From NCBI GenBank assembly GCA_030747475.1, contig JASLKO010000010.1, forward strand, positions 1 through 11,652: a DNA stretch of 11,652 nt. Reading direction: 5' to 3'. Below are positions 1 to 5,826 of the stretch, piece by piece. A program made the position numbers and the translations under genes. Every line of letters starts with the position of its first letter. The stretch's first letter is position 1. The notes beneath the pieces are model-generated. The model worked only from the letters and a program-made list of their open reading frames with translations, was not told where the DNA came from and searched no databases. This DNA is from Candidatus Thalassarchaeaceae archaeon (lineage in GTDB: Archaea > Thermoplasmatota > Poseidoniia > Poseidoniales > Thalassarchaeaceae).

Positions 1-16
1 CACTACGGGATTTCGC

Positions 17-25
17 AAAAAAAAA
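17..25 (-). terminator. Oligo-T transcription terminator at the end of the cassette
   Basis: On the minus strand a run of nine T begins six bases after the stop codon of the last leftward gene. There is no strong hairpin before it; only a weak ACTT/AAGT pairing is visible about ten bases upstream. A bare T-run is the usual form of intrinsic terminator for archaeal RNA polymerase, and bacterial terminators normally need a stem. It fits as the end of the leftward transcription unit. The window stops 16 bases further on, so what follows is unknown. Confidence 0.5.
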
Positions 26-28
26 TTG

Positions 29-487
29 TCACTTCAAAGTTTGATGTCTGGCTGTGAGTGTTCTCGTCATGGCGTTTGAGTTTCTGGAAACACGTCGGAA
101 CAGGAAAGAAACATTGGGTGCATCAAGCCAATGTATTTCATAATCCAGCATGTACTTCAAGGGGCGCATTAGCAATCCAATTGCGTCTTCATCGCTGAAA
201 TCAATTTCAGCAAATCGCTCAGCAGCAATTTCAGCAAACCGAGGGCGATGGTGTACTGAAATTCGGTATTCCACACCCGAAGTCCCGCGCACACGTATAG
301 CAAAAGAGCGACCTGAGTAATGTCTTCGGCTTTCGCCACCAATGTCAATGGTTGCATTCAACTCTTGTGCTGTTTCACAAATCCATTCTATGGAACGATT
401 GTGAGGGTCAAGACCTTCACAGTGAAAGTTCTTCAGAACCCAATCTATTCGTTGTTTGTTCAATTTTTCTTCTAGTTCAGTTTTCAT
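29..487 (-). CDS. Hypothetical protein, solo version of the paralogue C-terminal module
   Basis: This is a 152-residue soluble protein of unknown function. Residues 33-76 read as a short form of the module at the C-terminus of the three larger paralogues in this window. The EWICETAQEL helix matches their W(A)xSFxxxREI helix, and RGTSGVEYRI (67-76) matches their GSSGNxYRI strand. The acidic and hydrophobic stretch at 99-117 (DEDAIGLLMRPLKYMLDYE) matches their GDxIxxLxLxLxDD segment. The N-terminal four-Cys zinc ribbon and the middle domain are absent. The start at 487 is preceded by AGGATTTGAT, an acceptable ribosome binding site. It is the last gene of the cassette, separated from the ubiquitin-like gene by a structured 156-nt gap and followed at once by a T9 run. 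The relationship to the paralogues is read by eye and is moderately secure; no function can be assigned. Confidence 0.8.
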   Translation of the reverse strand: MKTELEEKLNKQRIDWVLKNFHCEGLDPHNRSIEWICETAQELNATIDIGGESRRHYSGRSFAIRVRGTSGVEYRISVHHRPRFAEIAAERFAEIDFSDEDAIGLLMRPLKYMLDYEIHWLDAPNVSFLFRRVSRNSNAMTRTLTARHQTLK

Positions 488-506
488 AATATCAAATCCT
501 TTTGTT

Positions 507-531
507 GCTCATATATTCAGGTGATATGAGC
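507..531 (-). promoter_or_regulatory. Inverted repeat upstream of the 152-residue gene
   Basis: GCTCATAT at 507-514 and ATATGAGC at 524-531 are perfect 8-bp inverted arms around a 9-nt loop. The repeat begins 20 bases upstream of the start codon at 487, just ahead of the AGGATTTGAT ribosome binding site. It could be an operator or a stem in the mRNA leader that influences translation. No T-run follows on either strand, so a terminator is unlikely. Confidence 0.45.
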
Positions 532-544
532 GACACCTGTGGTG

Positions 545-577
545 GGGTGCCCCCTGCCCATCGGGCAGGGAGCACCT
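545..577 (-). promoter_or_regulatory. Long GC-rich hairpin in the structured intergenic region
   Basis: CCCTGCCC (552-559) and GGGCAGGG (563-570) form a perfect 8-bp stem with a 3-nt loop. After one C/A mismatch, GGTGC (546-550) and GCACC (572-576) extend it by five more pairs, with a G/T wobble at the base. This is by far the most stable stem in the window and stands out against AT-richer surroundings. Neither strand has a T-run next to it, so it is not a standard terminator. A leader element, a small structured RNA, a processing site or a recombination or attachment site are all possible. Seven bases of CCCGCG/CGCGGG-type structure follow at 611-624. Confidence 0.5.
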
Positions 578-610
578 CTTGTCGTCTCAGCCATTTCTAG
601 CTGGTAAGGC

Positions 611-624
611 CCGCGCACGCGGGA
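611..624 (-). promoter_or_regulatory. Second GC hairpin of the intergenic region
   Basis: CCCGCG at 610-615 and CGCGGG at 618-623 are perfect inverted arms around a 2-nt CA spacer; the two-base spacer means the RNA stem would in practice lose its innermost pair to make a loop. It lies between the large hairpin at 545-577 and the stop codon of the ubiquitin-like gene. Coordinates may be off by one base at either end. It is best read together with its neighbours as one structured segment. Confidence 0.4.
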
Positions 625-638
625 TGCTCTGTTTGTTT

Positions 639-651
639 GTGGCTCAGCCAC
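639..651 (-). promoter_or_regulatory. Hairpin with the ubiquitin-like gene's stop codon in its loop
   Basis: On the minus strand the sequence is GTGGC-TGA-GCCAC: a 5-bp perfect stem whose loop is the TGA stop codon of the ubiquitin-like gene. The left arm encodes the terminal glycine codons. It could stabilise the 3' end of the mRNA or affect termination of translation. The short stem could also arise by chance. Confidence 0.35.
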
Positions 652-853
652 CAACAAGACCGGGCAAAATGCGAACGGAAGAAACCGTTGAAAGGTTCTC
701 CTCGTTCACCTGTTCTGCCTGAATCAGCTGGTTGTCAGCGTAAATCCAAGCACCAGAATTCTGCTGAATAGTCTCAACTGTATCAGCTGGACTCAACGTC
801 ATCTGGGTATGCCCAGTCTTATCAGCAAGCTGCACCGAAATCATATGTTCCAT
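644..853 (-). CDS. Ubiquitin-like beta-grasp protein with C-terminal diglycine
   Basis: This 69-residue protein looks like a ubiquitin-family modifier. KTGHTQMTLSPADTVETIQ (12-30) parallels the KTGKTITLEVEPSDTIENVK segment of ubiquitin. WIYADNQLI parallels LIFAGKQLE, NEENLSTV parallels DGRTLSDY, and the chain ends RILPGLVGG, with the exposed Gly-Gly needed for activation by an E1-like enzyme. Ubiquitin is 76 residues, so the size fits. The start at 853 has an ideal AAAGGAGG site with a 7-nt gap; the internal ATG at 844 is less favoured. In archaea such proteins (SAMPs, Urm1-like) are conjugated to lysines or act as sulfur carriers. No E1, E2 or JAB peptidase gene is in the window, so partners must be encoded elsewhere. 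A MoaD/ThiS sulfur-carrier role is a real alternative. The fold is fairly confident from sequence pattern; the role is inferred. Confidence 0.85.
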   Translation of the reverse strand: MEHMISVQLADKTGHTQMTLSPADTVETIQQNSGAWIYADNQLIQAEQVNEENLSTVSSVRILPGLVGG

Positions 854-935
854 GCAATGCCTCCTTTACTGGTTGACCTCGTCTACGAGCCGAGTCCGGT
901 CCTACCGGCGTGTAGTCATTGGAATTGGTCGTCAC
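822..935 (-). CDS. Possible 37-residue small protein upstream of the ubiquitin-like gene
   Basis: A GTG codon at 935-933 sits 7 bases after a perfect AAGGAGG ribosome binding site (949-943), which is otherwise unexplained. The frame runs 37 codons (MTTNSNDYTPVGPDSARRRG followed by QPVKEALHG and TYDFGAAC) to a TGA at 824-822. It overlaps the start of the ubiquitin-like gene by 32 bases in another frame. The product is small and basic in the middle, with no membrane segment and no recognised domain. It could be a real small protein translationally coupled to the ubiquitin-like gene, or a leader peptide. The strong, well-spaced ribosome binding site is the main evidence; there is no homology support. 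Confidence 0.35.
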   Translation of the reverse strand: MTTNSNDYTPVGPDSARRRGQPVKEALHGTYDFGAAC

Positions 936-992
936 ACCTCATCCTCCTTGTGAAATTGAAATGGGATTTGTCTAGATTCCGATTTGCTCCCT

Positions 993-1008
993 CGTGTGGC
1001 GGCAAAAA
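993..1008 (-). promoter_or_regulatory. Partial copy (5' half) of the shared upstream element
   Basis: The minus strand reads TTTTTGCCGCCACACG. The thirteen bases TTTTGCCGCCACA (1007-995) are identical to those at 5622-5610, upstream of the 427-residue paralogue. The 3' half differs: AGGGAGC replaces AGGTGA and there is no start codon. It lies 10 bases after the stop of the 348-residue paralogue and about 60 bases before the possible small ORF. A promoter copy without the coupled start codon would fit. If the element were only a ribosome-binding hairpin, this copy would have no gene to serve. Confidence 0.5.
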
Positions 1009-1017
1009 GAGTGGGGG

Positions 1018-2064
1018 TCATTCTCCGTCCTCCTCAAGTGTCCAATCTGCCAAATTTGTCTGAAATCGATCGAGGAGTCGTTGCCATGGCATGGGTACCC
1101 CTGAATCGTCGTCTCCCACGTCCCCCATTGGCGCATTTCCAAGAGCGCGGCGCCACAAGTGATCGATGTTGACGTTGCGTTGACGTTGATGATGAACTGG
1201 GGTGCCGAACACGTGTTGGCTGAGTGTGTTGATTCGTCGTGCTGAAATCTGGTCATCATACAATGATAGTACAAGTGTTACCAACACATCTCCAAATACA
1301 ACATTGCTTGCACCAAGGGGGTCAATACAAATCGGGATGCGTTTGTCCTCTACTATTCGGGTAACAAGGTAATACGGCTTTTGTGCTCTGGATTGGATAC
1401 GATATGTATTCCCGGAACTGCCTATTACATGGATTCCACCATCAACAAAGGATGCTCTATCTTCCAACTCGTTCACCACGTCTCGAAGGAAATTGAATGA
1501 AGTTGCCCAAGCCTCCGGAACTCTGGCGATGAACTCATCATCCGATACCAACCAAATGAATAGGGCTGTGATGAAGCGACGTTTGTTCGCGAGACCAAAG
1601 TCACCACGCAGTAGATGAGCGACGTATTTGCGCAACATCGGTTGTGTGGGTAATCGAATCACACCGGCCTTCTCTAATCGAGATAGTTCGTTGTCGACAA
1701 CGGTCTCTGAAATATTGGGTGCGGGTGTTTGAACATCTTCAAAATTGAGAATTGAAAAGGAGTTGCTCCATGATGCGTCATTGAAGGGGCCAAGATAAGG
1801 GAAGCCCATGTCCATGATGTGATGACGAATCATTTGGTTGCGGTGATCTCTGTGAAACATCTCCTGGAACTTCCCACGCAATTCCGCCACGTATTCTAGC
1901 GATGCATGAGGACGAACCCATCGGGGTATACTACGCGTACGATTCAACGATCGTTTCACCCATGGGACACACATCTCACAGAGGTCTACGTTACCTCTAG
2001 CAGAGTGTTTGAGGGATTCTGAGGGAGTGCCGCAACTACCACAAATTTGTTCATTATCAATCAT
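1018..2064 (-). CDS. Zinc-ribbon paralogue family protein (348 residues)
   Basis: This protein of unknown function is the shortest of three large paralogues. An N-terminal zinc ribbon has Cys pairs C8/C11 and C29/C32, followed by PWV and SIPRWVR, a block also seen in the 450- and 427-residue genes. The C-terminal half (about 140-290) matches theirs: LLRGDFGLANKRRFITALFI, EAWATSFNFLRDVV, GSSGNTYRI (215-223), PICI (244-247) and GDVLVTLVLSLYDD (258-271). It lacks most of the middle domain that the two larger copies share. The tail beyond about 290 is unique. It is predicted soluble and cytoplasmic. The start at 2064 follows GGAGATT; a TATA-like TTATAAAG lies about 25 bases upstream. The ribbon suggests nucleic-acid or protein binding, but no catalytic motif is visible. 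Confidence 0.85.
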   Translation of the reverse strand: MIDNEQICGSCGTPSESLKHSARGNVDLCEMCVPWVKRSLNRTRSIPRWVRPHASLEYVAELRGKFQEMFHRDHRNQMIRHHIMDMGFPYLGPFNDASWSNSFSILNFEDVQTPAPNISETVVDNELSRLEKAGVIRLPTQPMLRKYVAHLLRGDFGLANKRRFITALFIWLVSDDEFIARVPEAWATSFNFLRDVVNELEDRASFVDGGIHVIGSSGNTYRIQSRAQKPYYLVTRIVEDKRIPICIDPLGASNVVFGDVLVTLVLSLYDDQISARRINTLSQHVFGTPVHHQRQRNVNIDHLWRRALGNAPMGDVGDDDSGVPMPWQRLLDRFQTNLADWTLEEDGE

Positions 2065-2083
2065 GGTTTCAATCTCCGTTTTC

Positions 2084-2094
2084 TATCCTTTATA
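2084..2094 (-). promoter_or_regulatory. TATA-like box before the 348-residue paralogue
   Basis: The minus strand reads GTTATAAAGG here, an archaeal-style TATA motif roughly 20-30 bases upstream of the ATG at 2064. Archaeal TATA boxes sit about 25 bases before the transcript start, so a transcript from here would begin very near the start codon, leaving the GGAGATT site mostly unused. The motif may therefore be fortuitous. Confidence 0.25.
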
Positions 2095-2138
2095 ACCGAG
2101 TTGAGGGCGCATAACATCTCGAGAACTGTGTCTGGCAC

Positions 2139-2270
2139 TCACGGCCTTTCTTCAGGCGCGTAGGGCACTCTTAAAGCGATGGGTTCGGGCATCGGATTTG
2201 GCCACTTTTTCACTGCACTTCCGAGTGCCCAATCTGCAAATAATTGGGATATGAGAAGTGGTTGAACCAC
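2139..2270 (-). pseudogene. Small open frame or decayed gene remnant between two paralogues
   Basis: The 224-nt gap between the 450- and 348-residue paralogues contains a 43-codon open frame starting at GTG 2270 and ending at TGA 2141-2139. The encoded sequence includes LFADWALGSAVKKWPNPMPE and APEERP. A GGAGG lies only 3 bases before the GTG, closer than normal. ATTTGCAGATTGGGCACT in this frame nearly repeats ATTTGGCAGATTGGACACT at the 3' end of the 348-residue gene, which encodes NLADWTLEEDGE. This suggests a leftover C-terminal end of a deleted paralogue, or a small gene. Which of the two is right cannot be decided from sequence alone. Confidence 0.3.
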
Positions 2271-2288
2271 AATCCTCCGATGGGCTGT

Positions 2289-3641
2289 TTACTCTTCTTC
2301 ACCAAGTTCGCCAAGGGCTGCTCTTGCAGCCCTTACAGCAATTCTCATCTCACGGTAGCGCCGATTCCCGAGCGGGCCGTCTTGTTCTTCGGGTTCGTTT
2401 CTACGCATATATTCCCCCCACCTTTGACGCCAGTACCGACGATCCCCCCCCCGGCGACGGGTCTGAAATTCGCCCGGGAGGTGACGAAATAACTGGGGGA
2501 TCTTCTCAGCCGTCTGCAGGTCGTCTCGTAATGCCAAAATTAAGTTGACAATGACGTCTCCAAGAGGACGTTCCAAATCTTCTTCATCACTCGACATCGA
2601 GTGAATGCAAATGGGAACTGATTCTTCTCCTTCACCAGCCTCGGAACTGTCATCATCCTCTCGATTGAGAATGCGACTTACTTCAAAACGATCCGCCCTT
2701 CCGTTCGGAGCTGTCGGTGCTATGCGGTACATATTCTTGCTCGAACCGGTGACATAAATGCCATCCCCAGCAATCTCTACCTCTGCAGAAAAATCTGCGG
2801 CTATTTCCCGAATCCACTGAAATGATCGGGCCCATGAACTTGGGGGGCATGTGAGAAACTCTCTCTCAACCTCGGTTGACCAGAGTAGTAAAGCAGCTCG
2901 AAGTCGATCTGCTGGTTCATCTCCATGAGTACCATCTGCAATGCGACATATTTCCTCTCGCAAAGCGAAAGATGTTGGCACACGAGCATTTGTTGTTTCT
3001 CGAATCAATGGGATCCAAGGACCTCGCATATACACATACGCCATGTCTTCTATCGAGCGCTCGTCCAATCCGTGATATCGATCGAAAATCAATTGAGGCA
3101 GGATTCTACGGTTCTGACAATGTATTTCGCATGCTTTTGGCCCAAACAGCACATCATTAATCCAAATAGAATTGCCATCAAGGCGAATTGAGTGGCCAAA
3201 TAGATGCTCTGTGTTTTCATCTGCTAATCGAAGATGATTCTGAATTGCAGAGACTGAATTGGAAAGCCCTATTGCGTCTTCACGCATGTCTATTCCATTG
3301 GATGTTCGAATGAGAATGCCTTTCGCGTCTTCACCCATCACATATTCTAGAAATTGATTCCAACCTCGCTCAGTTATGGGACAAGGTGACGTGTCACCCC
3401 GAACCCAGTGACCCCTTCCTTCTCGAATCTTGGAGTATTTCGTTATCGCTTTACGAGTATCGTAAAACATGTCCTGGCGTTCATCACAAAAAGAAGGGGC
3501 CCACGATGGGATCTCTCCAGTTCGTCTCAGAGAACTCTCAACCCACGGTGCACAAATATCGCACAATGCCATTCCAGTTTCTTCTCGGTGTGTTGCAACT
3601 TCATGGTTGCAACTCTTACATTCTAATGTTCCATTTTTCAT
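2289..3641 (-). CDS. Zinc-ribbon paralogue family protein (450 residues)
   Basis: This is a large paralogue of unknown function. The N-terminal zinc ribbon has C8/C11 and C27/C30, then APWV and GEIPSW. The middle region, about 93-205, shares with the 427-residue paralogue a WNQFLEY/WLEFIEW helix, a strand-rich DGNSIWINDVLF segment and LPQLIFDRYHGLD. The C-terminal module includes LRAALLLWSTEVEREFLTCP (247-266), WARSFQWIREI, GSSKNMYRI (299-307), an acidic loop, PICIH (343-347) and GDVIVNLILALRDD (361-374). An Arg-rich tail (395-445, RRRGGDRRYWRQRWGEYMRR) is unique and could bind nucleic acid. There is no signal peptide or membrane span. GGAGATGA lies 8 bases before the ATG at 3641. It starts 28 bases after the HNH gene, so it is probably cotranscribed with it. 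Confidence 0.9.
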   Translation of the reverse strand: MKNGTLECKSCNHEVATHREETGMALCDICAPWVESSLRRTGEIPSWAPSFCDERQDMFYDTRKAITKYSKIREGRGHWVRGDTSPCPITERGWNQFLEYVMGEDAKGILIRTSNGIDMREDAIGLSNSVSAIQNHLRLADENTEHLFGHSIRLDGNSIWINDVLFGPKACEIHCQNRRILPQLIFDRYHGLDERSIEDMAYVYMRGPWIPLIRETTNARVPTSFALREEICRIADGTHGDEPADRLRAALLLWSTEVEREFLTCPPSSWARSFQWIREIAADFSAEVEIAGDGIYVTGSSKNMYRIAPTAPNGRADRFEVSRILNREDDDSSEAGEGEESVPICIHSMSSDEEDLERPLGDVIVNLILALRDDLQTAEKIPQLFRHLPGEFQTRRRGGDRRYWRQRWGEYMRRNEPEEQDGPLGNRRYREMRIAVRAARAALGELGEEE

Positions 3642-3669
3642 ATGTTCATCTCCTTCTCTAATTCTATGC

Positions 3670-4176
3670 TCACGTATACTGTTTCACCCAATTTCTTTCG
3701 AAAATAGCATGATGATTTGGGTACATTATTGCAAGTTGTAATTCGACAACGTGGGCGAGTCTCTGTCGGTTGATTTGGAACCAAAGCCATTCCAATACGT
3801 CGTCAACCTCCTCTGTCGTGACCTTACTTGCCTGATTGTAGGCGTAGCCTCTGGCACGGTTACAGGCAAGGCACATCGCGATGAGATTCTCTGGTTCGTT
3901 GGCTCCGCCTTCCTTGATGGGAAGGATGTGTTCAATCGTCACATTGTCTGGGCCCTCAATCCCTGATGTTGTCCTTCGAAATCGCATGGGAGTTTCACAT
4001 GTAGGACATGGACGCCCATCTGCTGCGCCGAGAATGAGAGATCTCATTCCGCGTGTAATGCCTGAACGGCGAACGGGCTTTTCTCCATTTTCCCTAAACT
4101 CTCGCGAGCGGGTTTTCATTCGTTCTAGCGATATTTTCCTTGTTTCTACTTCTTGTTCTTGAATTTGAATTGTCAT
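3670..4176 (-). CDS. HNH endonuclease
   Basis: This 168-residue HNH-family nuclease has a complete motif: a zinc Cys pair C57/C60 (CPTC), the catalytic His in IEHILPIKEGG (H83), Asn in PENL (N97), and the second Cys pair with Asn in CLACNRARG (C102, C105, N106). The fold binds one structural zinc with the four Cys and a catalytic divalent metal at the His/Asn face. It nicks or cuts DNA; the target cannot be told. A basic helical N-terminus (about 15-40) may help DNA binding. The start at 4176 is chosen because GGTGATAAC lies just upstream within the element shared with two other genes. An upstream in-frame ATG at 4293 has no ribosome binding site. Homing, restriction and phage-type roles all fit; no intron or intein is seen nearby. 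Confidence 0.92.
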   Translation of the reverse strand: MTIQIQEQEVETRKISLERMKTRSREFRENGEKPVRRSGITRGMRSLILGAADGRPCPTCETPMRFRRTTSGIEGPDNVTIEHILPIKEGGANEPENLIAMCLACNRARGYAYNQASKVTTEEVDDVLEWLWFQINRQRLAHVVELQLAIMYPNHHAIFERNWVKQYT

Positions 4177-4200
4177 GTTATCACCTACTATGGCGAGAAA
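4177..4200 (-). promoter_or_regulatory. Shared upstream element, copy at the HNH gene
   Basis: The minus strand reads TTTCTCGCCATAG, then TAGGTGATAAC, directly before the ATG at 4176. Counting the ATG, it matches the 5595-5622 copy at 22 of 27 aligned positions by eye. CGCC can pair with GGTG of the ribosome binding site. Alternatives are a promoter for the cassette's own polymerase or an RNA element controlling translation. Confidence 0.6.
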
Positions 4201-4313
4201 TGCCATCGGGTTCTTGAATTGATGTTGAATGAACATCGGGGCTGCGTTTTGGGTCCCTATTGAATCCATGTGCTGATGTGAGTTGGTTGACATCGGTACT
4301 ATGTGTGTTTGAG

Positions 4314-5597
4314 TTAGACGCTGTCGGGCAGCATTGCCCGTAAGGGGCCAATTGACTTGGCTGATTCGATATCATCTCTCAACATCAGAATTAAGCTCGC
4401 AATGATATCACCCATCGGGAGATGGGACGTTTGCATTGCGGTGTGTATGCAAATCGGCGCAGATACTTCATCACTGATTCGAGATGCTGTTCTGATTTCA
4501 AAACCATCGTAAATCCATCCCGTTGCAGAGGGTGGGGATATGCGATACAAATTACCACTTGACCCCTCAACCAGTAGGCCAGCGGGGTCGACCCGCACCT
4601 CTGATGGGATTTCACTGACGATCTCACGTACAAGTGTGAATGACTTCGCCCAAGGTTCCCTTGAACACGTGTGGAATTCCCGTTCGGGGTGTGATGACCA
4701 CAGAATCAAGGCTGCGTGAAAACGCCGAGCTGCCTCCATTTCAAAGTCCCCATGGGAAAGACGGTTTACGAGTTCGCGAATGTATGGAATCTGAGGTGCG
4801 CGAATGTTTCCCACCTGACCTATGAATTGCAAGCACTGCGTGTTGAGAGAATACAATTCAGCTCGGAAATCAATGGGTCGTGAGTCCAAATCATGGATGC
4901 TATCGAACAAAAGTTCGGGTAATACTTCAGGGTCCAGCCAATAATTTTCACCAGAACGGTCGTCAAATTCAACACCATCAACGAGAATGATTGTATCATG
5001 AACGATAATTTCATGTTCTCCAAGTGTATGAGTTTCAGCGTAGATGAAACCCTCCTCACTCGTGAAAGAGAAGGCGTTGTTGGTATCCCTTCTCTCTTCG
5101 CGTATGTGATCAAACCATTCAGTGATTGACGCCACGGTATCCAACTCATCGGACATCCAGGCGTCTCCCTCACGGGCTTCAGCATGGTTGAATCCTTGGA
5201 TGATTTCGGGATGTCCCAAACCCACGCACCACTCAATAAATTCCAGCCAAGCCCAGTCATTGTGAGGTCCCAAATGGTTGTGAATTTGAAATTGATGTGG
5301 ACGCCCATTAAGGCCACGGGGGCCCCACTGTGCGTTGTAATTCTGCCCAACTATTTCCTCAAGTGCTGCTCGAGTTTCTTCAATGATTTGTGGCTCATCA
5401 TGGACCAATGTTTTTGCCCATACGGGGAGTTTGTTGGTGCGCGCACCTGAATATTCTACCCACGGTTCGCAGATGTCACAAAGAGCAGTTCCAATGATTG
5501 AGTCATCTTCAGCACGTGACCAAGACATGTTGCTTGGATTGTAAATTTGTTGACAGCTCTTGCAAGTTAATTCGGCAGTTGCGTATTGATTTGGCAT
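4314..5597 (-). CDS. Zinc-ribbon paralogue family protein (427 residues)
   Basis: This is the first of the three large paralogues in transcription order, function unknown. The zinc ribbon is C12/C15 and C40/C43, then EPWV and KLPVWAK. The middle domain includes WAWLEFIEWCVG (115-126), an acidic HEIIVHDTIILVDGVEF strand region and LPELLFDSIHDLD, matching the 450-residue copy. The C-terminal module has RRFHAALILWSSHPEREFHT (291-310), EPWAKSFTLVREI, GSSGNLYRI (345-353), PICIH (381-385) and GDIIASLILMLRDD (396-409), and the protein ends shortly after it. The start at 5597 is chosen because AGGTGATAAT lies directly upstream in the shared element. The frame stays open upstream to 5747, but that stretch overlaps a small zinc-protein gene in another frame. 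It begins 28 bases after that gene. The protein is predicted soluble and acidic. Confidence 0.9.
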   Translation of the reverse strand: MPNQYATAELTCKSCQQIYNPSNMSWSRAEDDSIIGTALCDICEPWVEYSGARTNKLPVWAKTLVHDEPQIIEETRAALEEIVGQNYNAQWGPRGLNGRPHQFQIHNHLGPHNDWAWLEFIEWCVGLGHPEIIQGFNHAEAREGDAWMSDELDTVASITEWFDHIREERRDTNNAFSFTSEEGFIYAETHTLGEHEIIVHDTIILVDGVEFDDRSGENYWLDPEVLPELLFDSIHDLDSRPIDFRAELYSLNTQCLQFIGQVGNIRAPQIPYIRELVNRLSHGDFEMEAARRFHAALILWSSHPEREFHTCSREPWAKSFTLVREIVSEIPSEVRVDPAGLLVEGSSGNLYRISPPSATGWIYDGFEIRTASRISDEVSAPICIHTAMQTSHLPMGDIIASLILMLRDDIESAKSIGPLRAMLPDSV

Positions 5598-5622
5598 ATT
5601 ATCACCTAATGTGGCGGCAAAA
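5598..5622 (-). promoter_or_regulatory. Shared upstream element, copy at the 427-residue paralogue
   Basis: The minus strand reads TTTTGCCGCCACAT, then TAGGTGATAAT, directly before the ATG at 5597. Counting the ATG, it matches the 6407-6434 copy at 22 of 28 positions. It occupies nearly all of the 28-nt gap after the preceding small gene. TTTTGCCGCCACA recurs exactly at 1007-995. Confidence 0.65.
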
Positions 5623-5625
5623 TGA

Positions 5626-5826
5626 TCAGCATCTCTTAGATTTGTACTCGCAACTTGGATTGGCGATCCTGTGCAATACCCAATTGCCTTCAGTAGAAAC
5701 GCCTCCATGGGATTGCTTTGCTGAGAAAACACCGCGTATGCTACCATCTAGATTGTAGTATATGTAGATCGGTTGACCACATCCTTTGCAATCGAAGGGT
5801 GTGGATTTGCCCCATAGCCACCACAT
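5626..5826 (-). CDS. Small zinc-binding protein, second of a tandem pair
   Basis: This 66-residue protein of unknown function is paralogous to the gene just upstream. The shared pattern is DCxxCGxPIYI near the N-terminus, DGSxR, and at the C-terminus NWVxHxxxxPxCEY. One Cys pair plus a His and a Cys could bind one zinc. It is likely a small cytoplasmic protein or an adaptor that binds nucleic acid or protein. The ATG at 5826 overlaps the TGA of the previous gene as TGATG, and GGGTGAGG precedes it, so translation is probably coupled. A TTG at 5829 in frame is a less likely start. A longer frame of the 427-residue gene runs through this region, but the conserved pattern shared with the neighbour supports this frame. 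Confidence 0.72.
   Translation of the reverse strand: MWWLWGKSTPFDCKGCGQPIYIYYNLDGSIRGVFSAKQSHGGVSTEGNWVLHRIANPSCEYKSKRC

Noticed and set aside
545..577. Rho-independent terminator
   Set aside because: The stem is strong, but no T-run follows it on either strand.
488..643. tRNA gene in the hairpin-rich gap
   Set aside because: No T-loop GGTTCRA sequence, no acceptor-stem pairing and no plausible anticodon arm on either strand.
1148..1168. Plus-strand CGCCACAAGTGATCGATG resembling the shared upstream element
   Set aside because: It lies inside the coding sequence of the 348-residue paralogue on the opposite strand, has no T-rich 5' part and no gene after it. Probably coincidence.
3386..3741. 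Plus-strand open frames opposite the 450-residue paralogue and HNH gene
   Set aside because: They are antisense to well-supported genes, lack ribosome binding sites and have low-complexity, non-domain sequence.
4177..4293. In-frame extension of the HNH protein to an ATG at 4293
   Set aside because: No ribosome binding site lies upstream of 4293, whereas 4176 has GGTGATAAC within the shared element. The added residues look like chance coding.
5598..5747. In-frame extension of the 427-residue paralogue to an ATG at 5747
   Set aside because: It has no ribosome binding site, overlaps the small zinc-protein gene, and the sibling proteins begin close to their first Cys pair. The start at 5597 has AGGTGAT.
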